64,000 nucleotides of DNA from Paracyclopina nana (taxonomy: Eukaryota; Arthropoda; Copepoda; Cyclopoida; Cyclopettidae): positions 3,606,001 through 3,670,000 of the forward strand of contig JAGUCH010000009.1 in the NCBI GenBank assembly GCA_019096065.1. The letters are read 5' to 3'. The translations under genes and the position numbers were made by a program. The notes under the pieces are model-generated. The model saw only the letters and a list, made by a program, of their open reading frames with translations. It did no database searches and was not told the DNA's origin. Positions 38,601 to 47,600 of this stretch are shown piece by piece. The stretch's first letter is position 1. Each line of letters begins with the position of its first letter.

Positions 38601-41600
38601 TTTATGGTCGAATTCCCAAGGTTACTCCTAGTAACAGGGGGATTGACTGCTGTTTGCAGCTGCAAGAAGTTGTAAACTAAATCTCGCATCCTGTTGCTAA
38701 TGAAGCTCTACTAATAGCCAAATAGCTAAAATTGGCCGCCTAAATCACCGATCGTAAAACCAGATCTTGTAAACAATCTTGAAAGAGAGAGTCGTTTTAA
38801 AACAATTTATCAGAGGGGCCAAAATCCCCTGCTGGCCGTGAGAGCAGCCGTTGCGCGGATCTGGTGGCAATAAAAAGAGAGCTGATCGGGGGGTCGAGCC
38901 CAGTTCTTTGGAAGCTCCCAAGACTATTACACCCCCAATCTTCTCGCTTTGCACCATTTCACCGCTGGTAAAACGCAACACTTTCAATTGCTTGTACGCT
39001 TAAGCTGACTCCTTTTGTATAGCACAGTAGACATCATGATGCTTCGATCACCAAAGCAACGCCCATCTTCCGCTGACGAAGACCCCGATAATCTCTCCGA
39101 TCCTGGCCACCTCGCCGGCTCGCGCCGGGAGGAGGTCGAGGTCCTCGCGCCCTTCGGGGTTGGCGGGGCCCAAGGGGGCAACCCCCTCGGGGTTGGCGGG
39201 GCCCAAGGAGGCAATCCACTCGGGGCCCAGGGCGGGACCCGCCCACGATCGGGCACGCCCACAGGGGGAAGCGGCGGCGCCGCTGGCGGGCTTCCGCCGC
39301 CCCAATTGGCCGGGCCGAACGACGCACCTCCGGCGTCAGGAGACATGCAAGCCATGATGCTCCAACTCCTTCGCGGGTTCGAAGCCCAACGGAACGCCGA
39401 CCTCGAGACCAGACAGAGGGAGGCCGAGTTGCGACAAGTGGAGGCGGAAGCCCGGCGCCTCGAGGCCGAGGCCGCCGCGGCTCGCGCCGGCCGCAAGCGG
39501 AAACTTGAGAAGTTTGAGGACACCGAGGCCGACAAATGGCTCACCTTCCGCCTGCATGTAGAGGCCACCTTCTTGGGTTCAACGGCCTCGGAGGCCACCA
39601 AGAAAATGGAGATCAAGCACGCCATGGTCGGGGTGGCGCTCCGGACGGTCAACGAGGTCGACCTCAGACTGGGTGACGAAGCCTTCACCTTCATGCACCT
39701 GCTGGATGCGTACAAGAGGTTCTTCGTCACCGCCACGTCCTCTCAGGTGGCCCGCATTGCCTTGGAGACTGCCCAGCAGAAGGCAGATGAGGCTATTCCG
39801 CAATGGCATGCCCGCCTGAGGAGCATCTTTGTTCGAGCCAGACCGGAGCTCGCCAAGGAGGTCGAGACCTACCCTGACCTCATCCGCATCTTCGTCACCA
39901 AGATGCACCGCAAAGACGTAGTGATGGGCCTCGCCGGGCACAAGTTCGCCACCATGGCCGATGCCCTGGAGGCCGCTTGCCAAGCCGAGTGCTGGATGAC
40001 GATCGGGCAAAGCAAAGGCCGAGTAGCCGCCCTGCATTCCTCGGATGCCGATGCCGACATCACTTGTTTCTACTGCGAGAGGAAAGGCCATCGCCGGGCC
40101 GAGTGCCGCGCCCTCGAGCGGGACAAGCGCAACAACCGCTACAACCCCAAGATCAACAAGTGGCACAAAGCTGCAAGCCAACTGCAGCAACGCTCTTCGT
40201 CCGCCTCGGGCAAGTGGGGATCGACCCAGCCTTCGGACCGGAAGCGGTCCTCCGATTCCAACCAGTCCAGCGGCAAGCAGTCCGCCGGCAAGCGGCCCAA
40301 GGTCAACGAGATCAGTGAGGCCGGCCCTGAGGCCGAGTCGGAAGCTTCAGGGAATACGCCGGCGGGAAACGACCCGACCCGGTTGTAGAGGGCTCCGCCC
40401 GGGTCACGCCAGCATCCCTCATCTTGGCCGCATTAGACCACATCACACAGCATAAACAATTTTTAACCCAAGTGCCAGTGCACATCGGCCGCATCAAGAC
40501 GCGAGCCTTAGTGGACAGCGGAAACAGCTGGCGCACTTGCATCTCTGAGGACTTCGCTAAGCGACTGGGAGTCCTCCCCCACGGGTTGCGACCCCTGGAG
40601 GACATGACCGCTGTGGGCACGGCCCACGCCCGCCATCGGCTGCAAGTGTTGGGGAACTCAAGCAGCCTCTACGGGTGCAGTTCGGGAGCACCCTCACGTG
40701 TTCTCCATCCGCCCGGCAGTGGTGCGCAATTTGTCCATGGACTTCAACCTCTCGGGGCCCTTCTTGAGCCACCACCGCATCGACCAGCTCCACTGCAAGG
40801 GGTGCCCTGAGAATTCACGGCCAATGTGTTCCGCTGGTTGGGGCCCTGTCGGCCTCCAGCCAGCCTTCCCCGGGGGAATACCCAATATGTGTCCTCCGGC
40901 CGGCCACCGTCCCGCCACGCACCACTGTTCTCGTCGCTGCCGTTGCCGCTCTGTGGCCTCACGGCGATGCAAAGCCCGCGGTCCTGGAGGCTGAGGGGCA
41001 GTTTGCTGAAGAAACCCAGCTGGCTCCCTGGCTGAACGCCGTGGTGCGACCCTCCGCAGGAGGCCACCTGCTGGTGGGAATGCTGAACCCACTGGATCAC
41101 CCCTTGCAAGTAAAGGGGGGCACTCTTTATGGTGTGCTGAGGGAGTACGAGCCCGTGGAGGCCGCTGCCCTCGCTGCATCTGCGCCACACCTTCAAGCTA
41201 TCCGGGCCGCGGAGCCGCCGCCGGGCTGCCCCTGATGCCAGCCCGCAGGAGAAGATCGAGTTCACGATTCGAGCATTCGGGTTGAAAGAAAATGATCTCC
41301 TTCGCGGCATCCCGAACGCCTGAGGGCGGCCGCGTCCCTGCTGGCCGCGTACCTGGGCGCCTTCTCCTTCGATGGTCGCACTGGGCAGACCAAGTTGGTG
41401 GAGCACGCGATAGATCTCAAGCCTGGCGCTCGACCGATCAACATTAGGCGGAGGCCAATCAACCCCAACCTGGAGGCCTCCTTGAAGGAGCAGATCCACA
41501 AGTGGTTGGAAGAAGAGGTCATCACTCCGATCTCATCCCCGTGGTCAGCCCCACTGGTTCCCGTGCGCAAGAAGGACGGCAGTCTCCGTTGGTGCGTGGA

Positions 41601-44600
41601 TTATCGTGAGCTCAACAAAATCACGGTGGTCGATTCCCACCCCATCGGGGACGTGAGGGACAACCTGAGCCGGCTAGCCCGCTCCACCGTGTTCTCCACC
41701 CTGGACTCGGTGGGAGCCTTCAACGTAGTGCCGATTCGCGCTGAGGATGTGGCGAAGACTACGTTCTCCACTGGGGATGGCTCGTATGCCTTCTTGAAAA
41801 TTCCTTTCGGGCTCACGAACGCCCTAAGACGTACAGCCGCTTGAACCGCCTGGTATTAGAGGGCGTGCCGTGGAATGTGGCCCTGCCCTACCTGGACGAC
41901 TGCTTGGTTCACTCCCCCGATTTCGATTCGCACTTGCAAAACCTCAAGATCGTCCTCCAGGCCCATCAGAGGGCAGGCCTGTTGCTCAAGCCCACCAAGT
42001 GCCACCTCTTCCAGACCAGGGTGACTTACCTCGGGCATGTTGTCACCCCGAAAGGGCTGGAAGTCATGCCAGCTTACATCGATCTCATTCGCAAGTGGCC
42101 GCTACCCAACACTCGCAAACTCCTCCGCATCTTCATGGGCAAGGCCAATTACTACCGGGCCTTCATCGAGAAATACCAACACATCGCCGCGCCACTGACT
42201 GCCCGGCTATCCAAGGATGATGGGACTTCTGATACCCAGACCTTCGAACCGTCGCAGGAATACCGTGATGCTTTCGAGGAAATCAAAAGGCGGCTCGTGT
42301 CGGCCCCGGTCCTTGCGTATCCCGACTTCGCGTCCCCAAACCCGTTCATCTTGGACACCGACTTCTCCCAAGAGAACAGGGCAGTAGGGGCGGTCTTGTC
42401 CCAGGTGCAGGGAGGCAAGGAGCGAGTCATTTTGTACGGAGCAAAGAAGTTGACCCCGGCCCAGAGCAATTATTCCGCCAACCAGGGAGAGCTGGTCGCT
42501 GTTATTATCTTCATCAAGCAATTCAAATACTACTTGCAGCATCGAAGGTTCATCCTCCGGACCGACCATCGGGCTCTGCTATGGATTCGCTCCATGGAGG
42601 CCCCGACGGGCATGTTGGCCAGGTGGCTCGACACCATCTCCAACTACGACTTCGAGGTCGTCCATCGGGCAGGCACCAAGCATGGCAATGCCGATTCCCT
42701 CAGCCGGGCGCCTCATTTGGACCAAGCAGGAGACCACATTAGCGCTGAAGTCTCTGATGACGACTTCTTCCGCGTGGCCAGCCTGAAGCTCATTCCCACC
42801 AAACCGGAGTTATGGGCCGAAGCTCAGGAGGAGGACGACGACCTGGTGACGCTTCGCCAATTGGTCAAACTCCAGCAAGCTCCCTCAGAGCCCACCTCGA
42901 TGCTGCTTCCGCCCGAGGGCGAGTACTCATGGAACAATTCAACAGCCTGTGCCTGGACCAACAAGGAGCTCTCCGGCTGCGTGACCCGCAAGGCCGGCCC
43001 TCGACTCGGCTCATCGTACCTCGCAAATGGGAGGAGGCTAGTCTGAGGCACGTGCACGAAACCATGGGACACCAGGGTCGAGACAACCTGATCCATCGGG
43101 CAGCTCAACACTTTTACTTCCCAAACATGGCCAGAGTGGCCGATGAGGTCGTAAAGTCCTGCTTGCTGTGTCAGAAAGCTAAACCCGCAACCTCGGATCA
43201 GCGACACACCTTGGTGCCACGCCATGCTGGATTTCCGTTCCAGGTGCTCAGCCTTGATTATGTGGGCCCGTTCAAGCCCACGTCCAACCAGCACCGGTAT
43301 CTGTTCACGGCCAAGTGTGTGTTCAGTAAGTGGATTGAGGCCTTCCCATGTCGATCCAATGATGCCGAGACAGCGGTACGATTCCTCACGACGGAAATCA
43401 TCCCCTGTTTTGGGCTGCCTGAGCGCCTGCACACCGACCAAGGTACTCATTTCACAGCACACCTCATGAGGGAAGTATGCTCGGCCTCGGCATAAAGGCC
43501 ACCACCACGCCGTCATACAACCCAAAGAGCAACCCAGTAGAGCGGGCCCACCGTGACCTTAACGAGCTCATACGTAAGATGATCAAGGGACACTATTCTA
43601 AATGGGCCGAAGTAGTGCCGCTTGCATTATTCATCTTGCGTACCACAAAGAATCGATCCACTGGGCTAGCTCCCTATGAGATGGTGTTCGGCAGGCAACC
43701 TACCACCAATCTCGACCTCATCTTTGGGGACCCGCAGCCGGCAGTGCATAAGGCGATCAAGCTGGCCGTTTCGCCAAGCAGCTACGGGAACGGATACAAC
43801 TCGCGCACGAGTGGGCTCGCAAGAACATTTCTGCGTCCATTGAACGGCAAAGACGGGCCTATCATATGGATAAACAAGCCTTCTCCCCAGGCCAGAAAGT
43901 GTGGCTGTTCACGCCAAGGGTCGTGCGGTCAATATCCAAAAAGTTGCAAACTTTCTGGACCGGCCCTTGGACCATCGAGAAAAGAATCAACGAGCTCACG
44001 TACGAAATCTCGCCAGACCCATCATGGCCGCTAACCAAGAAGCAGGTTGTCTCAGTGGACCGACTGAAACGGTACATCGAACCGTCAGATCCACAAGCCG
44101 AGACCATTACATCACCTCCCATGGAAAACATGGACTTCGACATGCCGGGAGATGAATCTGCGGAGCATATGCACGCTCCCGACCCAGCCTCCGATGAACA
44201 GCCCAGCGAAACTACACATTCGTTCGAATATGCAGTGGCACCAACGGATCGCGAATATGGATTCCCACACGCGAAGGATGACCCTATTCCGCCATTCAAC
44301 GACGATCCAACCATTCCAGAATACGACTGCACCATGTTTGAACACATGTCACAAGACGACAATGACACCCCTCCGAATGAGGGTGAGCAGCAGGACCAAA
44401 TCTCACCCGATGATTATGGCCACAACTCGCCGCCGCCATCACCAATACCTCAGCCACCACCGAGGAAAAGAAGAACGGCAGCAGAAATGTTGCAGGAATA
44501 TTCACAGCAAATATTAGGAGGCCAAGACAAGCTCGCAGAGACCTCGCGCTCCAGAACGAGAAGCGGCGACAAGCAAGCAAGTCGCTACGAGGCACTGCTG

Positions 44601-47600
44601 CCCCTGCAACAAGCACCAACCGCACAAGCCCTGCCTGAAACAACGAGGTATCTGCTGCCACCGCTAGAACCGCGGCCACCACCAATAAGACCGTCAATAC
44701 CATCAACCATCCCAGAAGTGTCGCGATCACAAACATCATCATCATCGTCACAAGGACAAAATTCTAGCACATCAACACCGATTTCTGATAATGTATTTGA
44801 TTAATGCGCATATTGCTGCCCTCATACAAAAGTTTGGGGGGGTGGCAACACGCGCGCACGCAAAAACAGTAAAACTTCAAAACTTTCGCATTCTGGCCGC
44901 AAAATTATGACAGCTCAATAATTTACTATTTCTCTCTTCCAGTTCTGAGTACCAGTGCTAATCTTAATTTGCTACCATACAAACTCATAACCCACAAATC
45001 AACGAATCATGACGCCAGTAAGCTGCCTTCTTTGGCCCTCTACGTACTTGATGGTCTTCTTTGTGTATGCCTACTGGATCCTGTTCAGTGAACTGGCCCA
45101 GGCGGCCGTGGTCCCGGGGACGTCACCCCGGAGCCGTGTCGCCGATCTTTACACCCCGGACGCAAAGGTCACGTCGTTCACCACCTACGACTGCGCGCAC
45201 CCCGATGCCATCCACGAAGCCATCGATCTGAGTCAGCCAGAGCTCTGCGAGGACATTCGGAGCGCATATCAGGCCCCCGTCAATATCACAGTCCAGGTGC
45301 TCCAGACCGCGTCGACCCTCTCGATTAAGGCCTTCCGGTGCAGGGTGCATTTGTCCCGACAGGTGACAAGATGTGGATACGATAGCATCAGTTACGGCAG
45401 TCAAATGACCGATGTCAACCGGCCCTACTTGGTGACCCCACAAGCGTGTCGGGAGGCCGCCGAGAAGCATTACTTGATAGTGGAGAACAAGAAGGTGGAG
45501 GTAGCTCTCAATAATCCGACCTCGCTCTCTTATTTCTCCAAAGGAGGATTGGATAAGGACCACAAGTGCACCACCACCACTTTTACCAGCGGAGGTGTCA
45601 CGTTCTACAAATCATACGAGACCACCACCATCCATGCGCTGGTAGAGCCGATTTACGGGAAGCTGAATACGGCCAACGGGCGGGTGGTGTTCTCCAACCA
45701 CTTGACGGCGAATTTCCAGGACCTCATCGTGCAAGACGATGCGGAAGGTACTATTGTGTGGCCCAAGCGGAAGTCACCTCGCTGCGAGGACGAGCTTAGT
45801 GAGGTGTATCGAGGGCCTGCCGTGCTCTATCCTCACCGGAACGCCACCAGCCTCATGGGAGGAGCTGGACATCTCGGCGATCTCCTCCTGCTAGCCCATG
45901 AGGAGGAGTCAAGGTTTGCGGGGTTCGTCCTCAAAGGAGTACAGTCCATGTGTCAGCGGAAGCTGTTCACCACCCAGCTGAGGGACTTTGCCATCCTCTT
46001 GGTGGGGCCCGGGGAAGGGCCCCTTCAAGCCAAGTACCTGCACCCAGAGGACATGGACGGAGCGAACATCCAGACGCAGCTCGCGTTTGTGCATTCACAA
46101 CATGCGCTGCACATTCAGGATCGGTTTAAATTCTTACAAGAATTGATCTGCAAAAATGAGCGCGTAATCTTACACTCCAAGTTGCAGAGCATGGCCTCCG
46201 GATCATCGTCATACGCCACCCTGGACAGCCACGGACCCGGCCATCTCGTCACGAGGGCGGGGGCCGTGGCCTACGTGACGTCCTGCTACCCTGTACAGGC
46301 GGTCACCCGGTCCATCGACAACTGCACCCAGGAAATTCCCGTGCTGGTCAACAACGACCCGGTTTGCGGACCCGCTGTCGTTTATCTTGACCGACCGGCC
46401 GAGCGTGGTCCCGTGCGACTCGATCACGCCCATCAAGTGGCGCATACACAACCAATGGATGTGCGCCACGCCCCAGATCCACGCCTGCATCGCTCCATCC
46501 CAGCTCAATCCGATGTCCGACGCCGCCCCGCGCAGCCATCAGTACGACATCAGCCGCGGATTGGGCGGTGGCGTGTTCTCTGCGGAGCAACGGGCCAACC
46601 ACATCCTGTACCTCCACCTCTTCAGCAGCCGGGAGGCGGTGGTCAACACGATCACCAGCAACGTACTCCACAACTCCCTGATCACGGGTAGCCGCTCTAC
46701 CACCTTCTGGTCCCAGGAGGACATCGACCAAATGGTGGACCACGTGGGGAGTGCGATCATTCCCTTCTTCAGTTCGGTGGGGAAGTACTACTCGTACTTC
46801 ACTGGGTTCCTCATCACCGTGGGCCTCCTGAAGTTGATCCTGGGAGCCCTACTCCGTATGATCATCCTCTACCGACGACGCGGCTTCGGGTGGTGGATGT
46901 TGTTGGCAATCTGGCACACGGCGTTCCTGATGGTGGAGATGCCGTGGAGGATGGTGACCAACCTAGGGCAGGATCAGATCCTGTTCCCCGGGGGCGACAG
47001 CGATGATGAACGGCCCTCTCGCCGAGGACGCCGCCACCCCGGGGGTGGGACCACCCAAGCATTCCGCCTGGCCAACCTGGGCAGCTCCGACGATGACGAC
47101 GACGATGAGGACGCACCGCCAAAGTATGCGACGGCCGCAGCCGGCGCCGCGGGCGTGGAAGGGGATGAGGCCGCGCCCCGCACTAGACGTGGATTTCGCC
47201 AGCGGCTGCGAGAGGCCCTCTCCCAAGAACAGGATTCGGTCTACAAAAACCTGCAGGCCCAGGTGGACGTGCTGGCCCGGCAAAACGAGTCAATGCATAA
47301 TTACCTGATGACCGTGCTACCGGCAGCTACGGTGCCTACGGTGCCCTCCGCCACGTCCACTCCGCTCAAGCCGTTTCCGGAAGTCGCGGTTTCACCGGCC
47401 CCACCGATCTCCCCGGTTCGGCCTGCTACGCCCAGACAACGGACCGTGGGCCCCCGTCGTGAGGACACGACAACCCTTCAGTAGGGGGAAGTTGTAGCAG
47501 GAACGCGGGTATACGGGTGTGTTCTGTGGGCGCCTGCGAGCGCCCCGTCCCGGTGAAATGAATTGTACAGCAGTTAATAAACGGACGCGCTCGAGTAAAC

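Noticed and set aside
38984..39736. 250-codon minus-strand frame
   Set aside because: Antisense shadow of gag in GC-rich DNA.
44296..44751. Minus-strand hydrophobic frame of 151 codons
   Set aside because: Antisense of the proline/serine-rich pol tail; hydrophobicity follows from complementing acidic and proline codons.
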